Source: JALYUA01 sp039933215 (GTDB lineage Bacteria > Acidobacteriota > Thermoanaerobaculia > UBA5066 > Gp7-AA6). From it: 64,000 nucleotides of DNA. The DNA is taken from assembly GCA_039933215.1 (NCBI GenBank), contig JBDTOO010000007.1:1-64000 (forward strand), in the 5' to 3' direction. The notes beneath the pieces were generated by a model that worked only from the letters and a program-made list of their open reading frames with translations, had not been told where the DNA came from and did no database searches. The translations under genes were made by a program, and so were the position numbers. Below, piece by piece: positions 25,381-33,444 of the stretch (its first letter is position 1; every line of letters begins with the position of its first letter).

Positions 25381-27408
25381 CCGGAGACCCCGACGCTCGA
25401 AGCCCTGCGGGGGTCGCTCGCGCGAGCGCTCGAAGACGCGATCCGACGCCTCTACGGCGTCGCTCTCGAGCGCGTCGTGCTCGAGCGGCCGCCGAAGGCG
25501 TCCCTCGGAGACCTGGCCTCCCCGGTGGCCTTCGATCTCGCCAGGGCCCTGAAGAAGGCGCCGCGCGCGATCGCAGCCGAGCTCGCTGCCGCGGTGGAGC
25601 CGCCGCGGGGAGTGGCCTCTCTGCGCGTCGAGGGCGGCGGATACCTGAACGCGTCTCTCGACCGGGAGGCCTTCGCGGCGTCCCTCGCAGAGAGTCCCGT
25701 CGCGCCGTCGCCCCGGGCCGGGAAGACGGTCGTCGAGCACACGAACATCAATCCCAACAAGGCGGCTCACATCGGCCACCTGCGCAACGCGGTGCTCGGC
25801 GACGTCCTCGTCCGGACGCTGCGTTACCTCGGCGGAGAGGTCGAGGTGCAGAACTACCTGGACGACACGGGGGTGCAGGTGGCCGACGTCGTCGCCGGCC
25901 TGCTGCACATCGGCGGAGTCCGGACGGAGGCGGAGGCCCGGACCGCGATCGCGGAGGCGCGGCTTCCCGGCCAACCCGCGAACGCCAAGGGGTTCGCGTA
26001 CCTCTGCTGGGACCTCTACGCTGAGGTCGGCCGGACCTACGAGGCGCGGCCGGAGACCAAGACCTGGCGGGCCGAGGTCCTCCACGCCATCGAGAGCGGC
26101 GAGAACGAGACGTCGCGCATCGCGACGGTCGTCGCAGAAGCGGTCTCCTCCGCTCACCTTGCCACCATGGGGCGGATCGGCATCGTGTACGACCTGCTCC
26201 CCCGCGAGAGCGACATCCTCAAGCGGCAATTCTGGGCGCGCGCCTTCGAGATGCTGAAGGGGTCGGGCTCCCTCTTCCTGGAGACCGAAGGCAAGCACGC
26301 CGGCTGCTGGGTGCTGCGCCTCTCCGAGTCGCCGGAGTTTGCCGGCCTCGAGGAGCCGGACAAGATCCTCGTCCGGTCGAACGGCACGATCACCTATACG
26401 GCCAAGGACATCGCCTACCAGCTCTGGAAGTTCGGCCTTCTCGGGATCGACTTCGACTACCGGCGCTTCGCGCCGTCGTGGCGGTCCGGGACCGTCACGC
26501 CGGAGGAGGTGCCCGCGGAGGTCCGCGCCCATCCCGTGTGGCGAACCGCGCACGACGGCTCGGACCCCGACGCCCCGGCTTTCGGCCGGGCCGAGCGCGT
26601 CGTCAACGTGATCGACGTGCGCCAGTCTTATCCGCAGAAGGTGGTACGAGAAGGGCTTCGCGTCCTCGGCTTCGCGTCGGCGGCCGACCGCAGCGCGCAC
26701 TTTTCCTACGAGATCGTCGCGCTTTCGCCTCGCGCCGCCCGCGAGCTCGCCGAGCGGTTCGGCGAGGAGTACCGCCTCTCCGCCGAGGACGAGAAGAAGC
26801 CGTACGTCGAGATGTCGGGGCGTAAGGGCCTCGGCGTCAAGGCGGACGACTTGATCGAGCTGCTCCTGGAACGCTCGCGCGCCGAGGTGCAGAGCCGGCG
26901 CGGAGAGGACGCCCCGCCGGGAGACGCGGAGGAGGACGCGCGCGCCATCGCCGTCGGGGCGCTCCGCTATTTTCTCCTGAAGTTCGGGCGCAACAAGGTG
27001 ATCGCCTTCGACTTCGACGAGGCGCTCAACTTCGAGGGGGACACGGGCCCTTATCTTCAGTATTCGCTCGTCCGCGCCGGGAACATCTTTCGGAAGCTCG
27101 ACGATAAAGGCATCCGCGCCGAGAGTCCGTCGGGCGCCTGGGAGGACGACCTCTGGTCCCTGCTCCTCGACGCGGCGTCGCTGCCGGAAATCACCGAGCG
27201 AGCCGTGGAGACTCTGGAGCTCTCGACCGTCGCCCGCCACGCCTTCGCCCTCGCCCAGTCCTTCAATCAGTTCTACCACCGCCACCCGATCCTCCAGGAG
27301 GAGGACGCGCCGACGAGGAACCGCAGGATCGCCGTCGCGCGGATCTTCCGGCGGGAGATGGCGCGCGTGCTCGGGATCCTGGGGATACCCGAACCCGGGA
27401 GAATGTAG
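25378..27408 (+). CDS. argS: Arginyl-tRNA synthetase
   Basis: Class I synthetase charging tRNA-Arg. It is 676 residues, long for a family typically of 550-600. The N-terminal Add-1 domain (1-115) contains LERPPKASLGDLASPVAFDL. The Rossmann core has the HIGH motif in NINPNKAAHIGHLRNAVLGD (about 122-141). The KMSK position reads VEMSGRKGLGVKADDLIE, the usual variant of this enzyme. The C-terminal anticodon domain ends GPYLQYSLVRAGNIFRKL to FNQFYHRHPILQ. An enlarged middle region (about 340-430) accounts for the extra length. It is monocistronic and followed by octamer element B. Confidence 0.97.
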   Translation: MPETPTLEALRGSLARALEDAIRRLYGVALERVVLERPPKASLGDLASPVAFDLARALKKAPRAIAAELAAAVEPPRGVASLRVEGGGYLNASLDREAFAASLAESPVAPSPRAGKTVVEHTNINPNKAAHIGHLRNAVLGDVLVRTLRYLGGEVEVQNYLDDTGVQVADVVAGLLHIGGVRTEAEARTAIAEARLPGQPANAKGFAYLCWDLYAEVGRTYEARPETKTWRAEVLHAIESGENETSRIATVVAEAVSSAHLATMGRIGIVYDLLPRESDILKRQFWARAFEMLKGSGSLFLETEGKHAGCWVLRLSESPEFAGLEEPDKILVRSNGTITYTAKDIAYQLWKFGLLGIDFDYRRFAPSWRSGTVTPEEVPAEVRAHPVWRTAHDGSDPDAPAFGRAERVVNVIDVRQSYPQKVVREGLRVLGFASAADRSAHFSYEIVALSPRAARELAERFGEEYRLSAEDEKKPYVEMSGRKGLGVKADDLIELLLERSRAEVQSRRGEDAPPGDAEEDARAIAVGALRYFLLKFGRNKVIAFDFDEALNFEGDTGPYLQYSLVRAGNIFRKLDDKGIRAESPSGAWEDDLWSLLLDAASLPEITERAVETLELSTVARHAFALAQSFNQFYHRHPILQEEDAPTRNRRIAVARIFRREMARVLGILGIPEPGRM

Positions 27409-27412
27409 GGAA

Positions 27413-27505
27413 GAAATCTGCCCGCTGCGCGCGCTATCCGGCCATCGTCGGCAGATCGGGTCATCGGGCCATCGGGTCATCGGGTCATCGGGCGTCCGCT
27501 TCGCG
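27413..27505 (+). repeat. Octamer-array intergenic element, copy B
   Basis: Five tandem 8-bp units (SATCGGGY) occupy 27454-27493. They are preceded by CTATCCGGCCATCGTCGGCA and followed by GTCCGCTTCGCG, matching the flanks of copy A 27 kb away. It lies just after the argS stop, on the same strand orientation. Confidence 0.75.
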
Positions 27506-27601
27506 AAACTTCCTCCCGGCTCAACCGCCTCCGGAGGGCTCGCCGAGAGGTATACCCTCGTCCGCGGGGGCCGGAACGCCGTGCAGCGGAGTGGAGGCGA
27601 C

Positions 27602-27961
27602 GTGGAGAAGATCAGTCTCACGGAGAAGCTTTCGCGGTTTTCGGACTACTGGAAGCCCCGGATCGTCGGAGATCTCAATGACCACGAGGTCAAGCTCGTC
27701 AAGATCCGCGGCGAGTTCGTCTGGCACAAGCACGACGAGGCGGACGAGATGTTTCTCCTCGTCAAGGGGCGGATGCGGATCCGATTCCGCGACGGCGACG
27801 TCGAGCTCTCGGAGAACGAAGTCTTGATCGTCCCGCGCGGCGTCGAGCACTTGCCGGTCGCCGAGGACGAGGCTCACGTGCTCTTGATCGAGCCGCGGGG
27901 AACTCTCAACACGGGCGACGCCGGAGGCGAGCGGACGGTGGCGAAGCCGGAGCGAATCTGA
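27602..27961 (+). CDS. Cupin-domain protein
   Basis: A 119-residue single-domain cupin. Metal-binding motif 1 reads WHKHDEADEMFLLVKGRM (two His, Glu) and motif 2 ends VPRGVEHLPVAEDEAH (His). This is the cytoplasmic 'cupin' type often seen as MEKISLxEKxSxFSxYWxP. I chose GTG 27602 because GGAGG precedes it by 4 nt and it gives that N-terminus; an in-frame GTG at 27581 is less likely. A TATACC box lies about 50 nt upstream. The ferredoxin-MBL gene begins 3 nt after its stop. Small-molecule ligand unknown. Confidence 0.88.
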   Translation: MEKISLTEKLSRFSDYWKPRIVGDLNDHEVKLVKIRGEFVWHKHDEADEMFLLVKGRMRIRFRDGDVELSENEVLIVPRGVEHLPVAEDEAHVLLIEPRGTLNTGDAGGERTVAKPERI

Positions 27962-27964
27962 CGC

Positions 27965-28837
27965 ATGGCTTCCCTGGCGGAGCGCTTTCCCGACAACGAG
28001 CCCGGGCCCTTCTTCGTCGACCGGACCTGCATCGACTGCGACGCCTGCCGGCGGATTGCGCCGTCCGTCTTCGCGGAGGCCTCCGATCACTCCTTCGTGG
28101 CGCGGCAACCGGGCGACGCCGCCGAGCGGGAGCGCGCGATGATGGCGCTCGTCGCCTGCCCGACGGGCTCGATCGGCGTATCCCCGCGCGCCGACGCCCG
28201 CGCCGCCATCGCCGCGTTTCCCGAGACGGTGGACGAGAACGTCTCCTTCTGCGGATTCACCTCGCGCGATTCCTTCGGGGCCTGGTCCTATTTCGTCGAG
28301 CGCACCGAAGGCAATCTGCTCGTGGATTCGCCGCGCGCGGTCCCGCGGCTTCTCTCCGAGTTCGAGCGCCGCGGCGGCCTCGCGACCCTTTTCCTGACTC
28401 ATAAGGACGACGTCGCCGACCACGCGGCATTCCGACGCCGCTTCGGCTGCGAGCGCGTCCTCCACGAAGCGGACCGGACGGCGGGGACTTCGGACGTCGA
28501 GCGATTTCTCTCGGGAGAGGCTCCGGTACGCCTCGGGGAGGACCTCGTGGCTATCCCGACGCCCGGGCACACGCGCGGGCATGCCGTGCTGCTCTACCGC
28601 GACAAGTACCTCTTCACGGGGGACCACCTGGCGTGGTCCCGCCGGCGTAACGGGCTCGTGGCGTTTCGCGATGCCTGCTGGTACTCGTGGAAGGAGCAGA
28701 CGCGATCGATGGAGCGGCTCCTCGACTTCCGTTTCGAATGGGTCCTCCCGGGCCACGGCGCGTGGCACCGCGCCTCTTGCGCGGACGCGATGCGCGGGGA
28801 GCTCGAGCGTTGCGTCCTCTGGATGCGGTCCCGCTAG
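27965..28837 (+). CDS. Ferredoxin / metallo-beta-lactamase-fold fusion protein
   Basis: A 290-residue fusion. Residues 15-75 form a single [4Fe-4S] ferredoxin-like domain (RTCIDCDACRRIAP, then ACPTGSIG: four Cys). Residues 85-285 are a metallo-beta-lactamase hydrolase fold with THKDDVADH, IPTPGHTRGHAVLLY, FTGDHLAW and LPGHGAWH. The first motif departs from HxHxDH because Lys-Asp stands in place of the second His; related fusion proteins share this form, as far as I remember. A redox-linked hydrolase or oxidoreductase role is plausible but unknown. It lies 3 nt after the cupin gene. The gene end faces the GHMP kinase end 15 nt away. Confidence 0.88.
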   Translation: MASLAERFPDNEPGPFFVDRTCIDCDACRRIAPSVFAEASDHSFVARQPGDAAERERAMMALVACPTGSIGVSPRADARAAIAAFPETVDENVSFCGFTSRDSFGAWSYFVERTEGNLLVDSPRAVPRLLSEFERRGGLATLFLTHKDDVADHAAFRRRFGCERVLHEADRTAGTSDVERFLSGEAPVRLGEDLVAIPTPGHTRGHAVLLYRDKYLFTGDHLAWSRRRNGLVAFRDACWYSWKEQTRSMERLLDFRFEWVLPGHGAWHRASCADAMRGELERCVLWMRSR

Positions 28838-28852
28838 GCCGGCGCGACCTTT

Positions 28853-29860
28853 TCAGGCCTCTTCTTCTCTCCTCACCTCGAGCCCTCGCGAAACGACCGG
28901 CGCGCGGACGACGCGGCCCTCGCCCATCGTTCCGAGCGCTTCGCGGACGGCCCGGGTCGCCTCCGGCGGTGACAGCAGAACGACGAACCCTCCTCCCCCG
29001 GCGCCGCAGGCCTTCCCGCCCCAGGCCCCGGCGCCCCGCGCGGCGGCGATCGCCCGGCCGATCGCGGGTGTCTCGACGACGGGGGCGAGCCGCCGGCGGG
29101 CTTCCCACTCCTCCGAGAGCGCCGTCCCCATCGCCGGGAAGTCGGCGCGCTCGACCGCGTCCGCCATCGCGGCGGCCGCGCGGCGCACGCCCTCGATCTG
29201 CTCGGCCACGCCGCGGTCCCCCTCGAGCCGCGCACGCAGAACCTCCCAGTTGTTCATTCCGGACGAGTGGGCGGCTCCCGTGTCGAACAGCGTCATGTGC
29301 CTCTCCCAGGCGGCCGGTTCGACCTCCCTGCGCGCGTCGGATGTCTGCCCCGCCTCGAATCGGATCGTGTGGAGACCGCCGCGCAACGGCGGGTAATAGT
29401 CCTGCACGCCCGCCGGTTTGCCGAGGACTCGGGTCTCGACGTCCCGCACGAGATCGACGCGGTCGACGCGCGAGAGGTCCCGTGGAGAGAGCGACTCCAG
29501 CGCGCCGAGGAGACAGACGGTGAGCGCCGAGGAGCCGCCGAGCCCCGAGCCGAAGGGGACGTCGGTTGCGAGCTCGACCTCGAGCGGCTCGTCGATCCGC
29601 AGCGCCTCGAGCAGGGAGCCGACGAGCGCGGACCTCGACTCTTCGAGGAGCCCGGCCGCATCGGGCGAGGAGACATCGAAGCCCCCATCCCGGGCGAACA
29701 CGCGAAACGTCGGAGCCCCCGGCCGGACCCGGCACGACGCGACCAGCCCGATGGCCACGTTGACGGTGACGCACCCCGGATGCAGCACGTGAAGAGGCCA
29801 GAGATCGAGCGTCCCTCCGGCCAGATCGACGCGAGCCGGAGCGGAAGCAGTAATTTCCAC
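28853..29860 (-). CDS. GHMP-family sugar kinase
   Basis: A 335-residue kinase. The substrate motif SAPARVDLAGGTLDLWPL (residues 6-23), ATP loop VPFGSGLGGSSALTVCLLGA (about 103-122) and C-terminal motif KACGAGGGGFVVLL are all intact. These place it nearest the HddA/FKP-type heptose- or fucose-kinase branch. It could phosphorylate a sugar for a cell-surface glycan; no glycan cluster flanks it to prove this. The start is GTG, 8 nt after TAGCTT, with no Shine-Dalgarno sequence. Substrate unassigned. Confidence 0.85.
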   Translation of the reverse strand: MEITASAPARVDLAGGTLDLWPLHVLHPGCVTVNVAIGLVASCRVRPGAPTFRVFARDGGFDVSSPDAAGLLEESRSALVGSLLEALRIDEPLEVELATDVPFGSGLGGSSALTVCLLGALESLSPRDLSRVDRVDLVRDVETRVLGKPAGVQDYYPPLRGGLHTIRFEAGQTSDARREVEPAAWERHMTLFDTGAAHSSGMNNWEVLRARLEGDRGVAEQIEGVRRAAAAMADAVERADFPAMGTALSEEWEARRRLAPVVETPAIGRAIAAARGAGAWGGKACGAGGGGFVVLLSPPEATRAVREALGTMGEGRVVRAPVVSRGLEVRREEEA

Positions 29861-29959
29861 GAGCGCGGAAGCTATCAGCTTCGCCCGGGCAATTCGTCTG
29901 TTCTAAGCGGAGCGCTCTCTCGGCCGTCTGTTCGCGAAAGCGAACGCCGCGGCCGAAAG

Positions 29960-30601
29960 TCAGTATCCGACGCGGCTCGCGCGGAGGAACCCGGACTGGG
30001 AGAAACCCACGCCCTCGACCGTCACGGTCTGGCCCGCCGTTTTCTGGCTGAAGGCCGGGTCCCGCGGCATCAGGCGCCAGACTTCGCCGTTGTCGGCGCA
30101 GATGGCGGCCTCGTGGTGGGATTTCGGGAGCGGGCAGAGCCCCGCCTCGACACGCGCCTCGCAGTCGAGGCACACGAGGGTCCCGCTCATGCTGCGCGAT
30201 ACAAGCCCCGACTCCGCGCTGGCGGGAGCACGGTTCGAGAGCTGGACGAAGCCGGCCGAAGCCGCGGCCTGCCCCCCGGAAAGAGGCGGTGAGAGCGGGC
30301 CGGACACGTCCGCGACCAGGGGGATCAGAAGCAGCAGGATGACGGCGGCGGTGGCGAGCAGCGGGTAGCGGAACCGGGCGGCGACCGGCTCGCCCTGCCG
30401 GATCCGCTCCCGGAGCCGGGAGGGGGCGGAGGCCCGCTCCACGTGGGAGCGCAGGACGCTGGCCAGCCCCCGCGCCGAACGCGCCCGGGCAGCACACGGG
30501 CGGCACGTCTGGAGGTGGCGGGAGAGCGCGTCGGCTTCGGGGCCGGATATCTCCCGTTCGAGGTACGCGTAGAGGAGAAATCGGGTCCGGGCGCAGTTCA
30601 T
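29960..30601 (-). CDS. Zinc-finger anti-sigma factor with Cys-rich periplasmic domain
   Basis: A 213-residue protein, cognate to the sigma gene 114 nt upstream. An N-terminal ZAS finger (HLQTCRPC, about 29-36, with the family's preceding Cys-rich MNCARTRFLLYAYL) is followed by a linker. One transmembrane helix follows (YPLLATAAVILLLLIPLVAD, about 79-98). Residues 135-213 form a periplasmic domain with CLDCEARVEAGLC and HHEAAICADNGEVWRLM. Its Cys/His set could bind metal or sense thiol state; the final strands (GQTVTVEGVGFSQSGFLRA) suggest a small OB-like fold. Confidence 0.82.
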   Translation of the reverse strand: MNCARTRFLLYAYLEREISGPEADALSRHLQTCRPCAARARSARGLASVLRSHVERASAPSRLRERIRQGEPVAARFRYPLLATAAVILLLLIPLVADVSGPLSPPLSGGQAAASAGFVQLSNRAPASAESGLVSRSMSGTLVCLDCEARVEAGLCPLPKSHHEAAICADNGEVWRLMPRDPAFSQKTAGQTVTVEGVGFSQSGFLRASRVGY

Positions 30602-30715
30602 GGTGCCGGAGGGACAAACCGACCCGCCCCGTCCGAAATTCCGGTCGCCCGGCCGGCGGGCCTCCCGGGCCCATGTCCGAATCCGGCCGGCGCGCTCCGG
30701 GCCCCGGCCGACGGC

Positions 30716-31357
30716 CTACGCGGCCGGGTTCTTCGGCCGGGTGCGCATCTTGTTCGGCTCGGCGCCTCGGATGTAGCCGTGGTGCCGGGCGTACTTGAGA
30801 AGCGCCTTCTCGAGGAGCTTCCGCCCGCGGTAGAGCCGCGACATCACGGTCCCGACAGGGCAGTCCAGGATGTCGGCGATCTCCTTGTACGAAAAGTCTT
30901 CGAGGTCCGCGAGGATGACGACCATCCGGTAGTCGTAGGGCAGGGACTCCAGGGATTTCTTGACGTCCTCGTCCATCACGCCCGTGAAGTACTCGGATTC
31001 CGGATCCGCGGGCTGCTCGGCGTTGTCGCGGCGGACGATCCGCTCGAACGAGTCCTCGATCTCGGCGAAGTCGACGCTGCGCGGCTCGAGCTTCTTCTTG
31101 CGGTAGTTGTTGATGAACGTGTTCTTCAGGATCTTGAAGAGCCACGCCTTCAGGTTCGTCCCCTCTTCGAACTTGTCGTAGTACTTGTAGGCCTTGAAGA
31201 AGGTCTCCTGGACGAGATCCTCGGCGTCCTCCGCGCTCCGGGTCATGCGGTACGCCGTGTTGTAGAGCGAGTCGAGGTACGGCATCACCAGGGAGTCGAA
31301 ATCCCACGAAGTGACGGCAGCAGGTTCGGTCTTCGGTTGCACGCTTACCTTTTCCAT
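30716..31357 (-). CDS. RNA polymerase ECF sigma-70 factor (SigR/RpoE-like)
   Basis: A 213-residue sigma factor. Region 2 has SLYNTAYRMTRSAEDAEDLV and the core-binding helix ETFFKAYKYYDKFEEGTNLK, with AWLFKILKNTFINNYRKKK. Region 4 has LPYDYRMVVILADLEDFSYK and the DNA-reading EIADILDCPVGTVMSRLYRG. I prefer the ATG at 31357 because AGGA lies 5 nt upstream; an ATG at 31363 and a TTG at 31375 are in frame. It is paired with the zinc anti-sigma factor downstream. A GGAACC-N16-TGTCCTA promoter lies upstream, suggesting autoregulation. Confidence 0.95.
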   Translation of the reverse strand: MEKVSVQPKTEPAAVTSWDFDSLVMPYLDSLYNTAYRMTRSAEDAEDLVQETFFKAYKYYDKFEEGTNLKAWLFKILKNTFINNYRKKKLEPRSVDFAEIEDSFERIVRRDNAEQPADPESEYFTGVMDEDVKKSLESLPYDYRMVVILADLEDFSYKEIADILDCPVGTVMSRLYRGRKLLEKALLKYARHHGYIRGAEPNKMRTRPKNPAA

Positions 31358-31447
31358 GTCCATCCTGTACTTCAATTTCCCTGCCCGATCCGGCGGCGTT
31401 GAGCCGCCGGGGGGCGGCCTGCCTTAACAGTTGCCGTATCTACGGAT

Positions 31448-31476
31448 TAGGACACCGCGGCGTTGAGGCCGGTTCC
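31448..31476 (-). promoter_or_regulatory. Candidate autoregulated ECF promoter
   Basis: On the minus strand GGAACC (31476-31471) and TGTCCTA (31454-31448) are separated by 16 bp. This is the classical ECF spacing and -35 consensus. It lies about 90 nt before the sigma start. Confidence 0.45.
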
Positions 31477-31523
31477 TCAGGAAGTACGCGGAAGGAGGGA
31501 AAAGAGTTTCGAATTGTGGTCAC

Positions 31524-31585
31524 CCTGTCCTCGGACGGGGACAGGCAGGACAGGATTCCGGGCGCGCGGAGAGCGCCCGGAATCC
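31524..31585 (-). terminator. Tandem hairpins after atpE
   Basis: A 13-bp stem GGATTCCGGGCGC/GCGCCCGGAATCC (553-565 with 573-585 of this kb) begins 11 nt past the atpE stop. A second 7-bp stem CCTGTCC/GGACAGG lies beyond it (524-545). There is no T-run, so it may be an RNA-stabilising or Rho-dependent end of the nuo-atp transcript. Confidence 0.55.
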
Positions 31586-31595
31586 GTCCCCCGCG

Positions 31596-31913
31596 TCACT
31601 TATTCTGGATCAGGAAACAGATCAGAAGCGCGTAGAGGACCAGGGACTCGATCAGAACCAGTCCGAGGAGCGTCATGCCGCGGATGTCCTTGGCCGCTCC
31701 GGGGTTGCGCGACATGCCTTCGGAGGCCGCCGCCGTCGCTCTCCCCTGTGCCGTCGCACCCGCCGCCGCGGCGATCGCCAGGAGAAACGCCGCCCCGATG
31801 ACGCCCCACCGGACGCCCGAGGGTGTGGCCGCCGCCTGGACGGTTTCCTGCGCGAAAGCCGGAAGGGCCGACGCGAGCGAAACCGCGAAAAACAGACCTG
31901 TCTTCTTCACCAT
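31596..31913 (-). CDS. atpE: F0 ATP synthase subunit c with signal peptide and Na+-type ligand set
   Basis: A 105-residue ring subunit of F0. A cleavable leader (TGLFFAVSLASALPAFAQ, residues 5-22) precedes two transmembrane helices (about 37-63 and 77-102) joined by the SRNPGAA polar loop. The ion-binding Glu89 sits in LVLIESLVLYALL. Gln56, Glu89, Ser90 and Tyr94 have the same spacing as Gln32, Glu65, Ser66 and Tyr70 of the Na+-binding Ilyobacter ring; Val63 and Thr67 are replaced by Leu. The ATG at 31913 is preferred over a longer ORF. It is the last gene of the nuo-atp cluster. Sodium use is an inference. Confidence 0.94.
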   Translation of the reverse strand: MVKKTGLFFAVSLASALPAFAQETVQAAATPSGVRWGVIGAAFLLAIAAAAGATAQGRATAAASEGMSRNPGAAKDIRGMTLLGLVLIESLVLYALLICFLIQNK

Positions 31914-32070
31914 CCGAAATCTCCTTTTTGACGCGCCGGCCGGCGCGGTGCTGCGGGAACCTATCATGAAGATTCCGGGGCCCGGAGGGCCGGCGCGGGG
32001 CGCGTTCCGGCCTCTTCCGAGGTCCGCCCTTTCCCGCCCGGCCTGCCTGCCCCGAGAACCTGACGCGTGA

Positions 32071-32832
32071 TCAATGCTCCTCGTGGGCGGTGGCGCCCGC
32101 CACGTAGACCGCCGACAGCAGAGCGAAAACGTACGCCTGGAGGGCCGCCGTGAAGAGGCCGAGGGCCATCATCGGCCAGGGCACCCCGATGGGAACGAGG
32201 CTCGCGAAGACGCCCGTCGTCGTGTGCTCGCCGTAGATGTTCATGAAGAGCCGGAGGGACAGCGAAAGCACCCGGGCGAACGTGCCGATGATCTCGATGA
32301 CGAAGAAGAGCGGTGCGATCAGAAGCAGCGGACCCGTGAAGTGCTTGAGGTACGCCAGAAGTCCGTGCTCCTGGATCCCCTTCCAGTTGAAGTAAACGAA
32401 GGAGATGACCGCGAGAGCCACGGTGGTCGACAGAGAGCCCGTGGGCGGCTGCAGAAAGAAGAAGAGCCCGAACAGGTTGGCGACGCCGATGAATATCGCG
32501 AACGTGCCGATGATCGGGAGGTACTTCTCCCCGCTGTGTCCGATCGTGTCCTCGCACAGCCCCTTCAGGCCCGACACCAGCATTTCCAGGAAGCTCTGCG
32601 TCTTCGATGGCTTTTCCTTGCTGTAACGGCGGGCGAGCAGGGGGAAGAGGATGGCGAAGATGAGGAGGAGCAGCAGAGTCATGATGGCCGCGTCCGGGAT
32701 CCAGGCCTCTTTCCCGTCGGGGAAGAAGAAGGCCGCCTGAGCCGGAGACAGCTTCCCGACGGGAGGCTCGCCCAGGATCTTCATCAGCAGCCCGTTGACC
32801 GGGCCGTACAGCGCCGAGTGATGCTCTTCCAC
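32071..32832 (-). CDS. atpB: F0 ATP synthase subunit a
   Basis: A 253-residue stator subunit that forms the two ion half-channels. Five or so membrane helices are visible. The essential Arg lies in FARVLSLSLRLFMNIYGEH (about 204-222), and the final helix reads ALQAYVFALLSAVYVAGAT. An N-terminal extension (1-45) precedes the first helix, as is usual. It follows the AtpI-like gene by 9 nt. Subunit b and all F1 genes are absent from the window, so the rest of the enzyme must be encoded elsewhere. Confidence 0.97.
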   Translation of the reverse strand: MEEHHSALYGPVNGLLMKILGEPPVGKLSPAQAAFFFPDGKEAWIPDAAIMTLLLLLIFAILFPLLARRYSKEKPSKTQSFLEMLVSGLKGLCEDTIGHSGEKYLPIIGTFAIFIGVANLFGLFFFLQPPTGSLSTTVALAVISFVYFNWKGIQEHGLLAYLKHFTGPLLLIAPLFFVIEIIGTFARVLSLSLRLFMNIYGEHTTTGVFASLVPIGVPWPMMALGLFTAALQAYVFALLSAVYVAGATAHEEH

Positions 32833-32841
32833 GGCTCTTTC

Positions 32842-33210
32842 TCACTCCTTGCCCGGCCTGCCGATCCACAGCTCCGGAACGATTGCGAGGACCACCGTCG
32901 AGAGGCCGGCGGCGCCCGCGATCGGGTCGAATTCCTTCCATCGAAACAGGACGATCCCGAAGAGAACGAGGCTGGCTGCCGTGACGAGGAGGAGCGGAGC
33001 GATCGTTCGCAATCCGGTTCGCGTCGAACCCGGTCCGAGACGTTCGGTCAGCCTCTCCAGAACGAGAAAACTGAAAATAACGACCGCCGCCGCGATTGTC
33101 AAGGACAGCCCCGCGCGCCATCCCAGCAGGAAACCTCCCGCGATTCCGAGCGCGCCGATCGCGAACATGCGCCGGCGCACGCGCCGGATGACGGCCTCCG
33201 TCGAGCTCAC
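32842..33210 (-). CDS. AtpI-like ATP synthase assembly membrane protein
   Basis: A 122-residue protein with four predicted transmembrane helices (FAIGALGIAGGFLLGWRAG; LSLTIAAAVVIFSFLVLERL; IAPLLLVTAASLVLFGIVLF; GAAGLSTVVLAIVPELWIG). This is close to ATP-synthase subunit I (PF03899 type), which helps assemble the c ring. The GTG start overlaps the AtpZ-like stop codon (GTGA). Its position between atpZ and atpB is diagnostic. Sequence similarity by eye is weak. Confidence 0.7.
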   Translation of the reverse strand: MSSTEAVIRRVRRRMFAIGALGIAGGFLLGWRAGLSLTIAAAVVIFSFLVLERLTERLGPGSTRTGLRTIAPLLLVTAASLVLFGIVLFRWKEFDPIAGAAGLSTVVLAIVPELWIGRPGKE

Positions 33211-33422
33211 TTCAGCCGGCCGGCCAGGCGGAAGAAATTCACGAACGCGGCCGCGAGCCCGAGCCCGCCGCCGATCCACCCCCACCCCTCCCAGCCTCCC
33301 CCGCGGCCGATCCAGCGCCCGAGGAACCAGCCGGCCAGGGGCCCCGCGAGGAACATCATCCCGGCGGCCGTACCGTCCGCGATCGCCGACGCCCGGGATC
33401 GGCCGGGCGGCTCGGAGCTCAC
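33207..33422 (-). CDS. AtpZ/AtpI-like small membrane protein
   Basis: A 71-residue protein with two membrane helices (GTAAGMMFLAGPLAGWFLGR and WGWIGGGLGLAAAFVNFFRL) and a C-terminal basic tail. This is the AtpZ (F0F1 assembly) layout, with GWFLGRWIG and the glycine-rich second helix typical of it. It lies 22 nt after nuoN on the same strand and is coupled to the next gene by GTGA. It marks the junction of complex I and ATP synthase genes. Confidence 0.75.
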   Translation of the reverse strand: MSSEPPGRSRASAIADGTAAGMMFLAGPLAGWFLGRWIGRGGGWEGWGWIGGGLGLAAAFVNFFRLAGRLK

Positions 33423-33444
33423 GGGCGCCCGACGCGCCGGCGCG

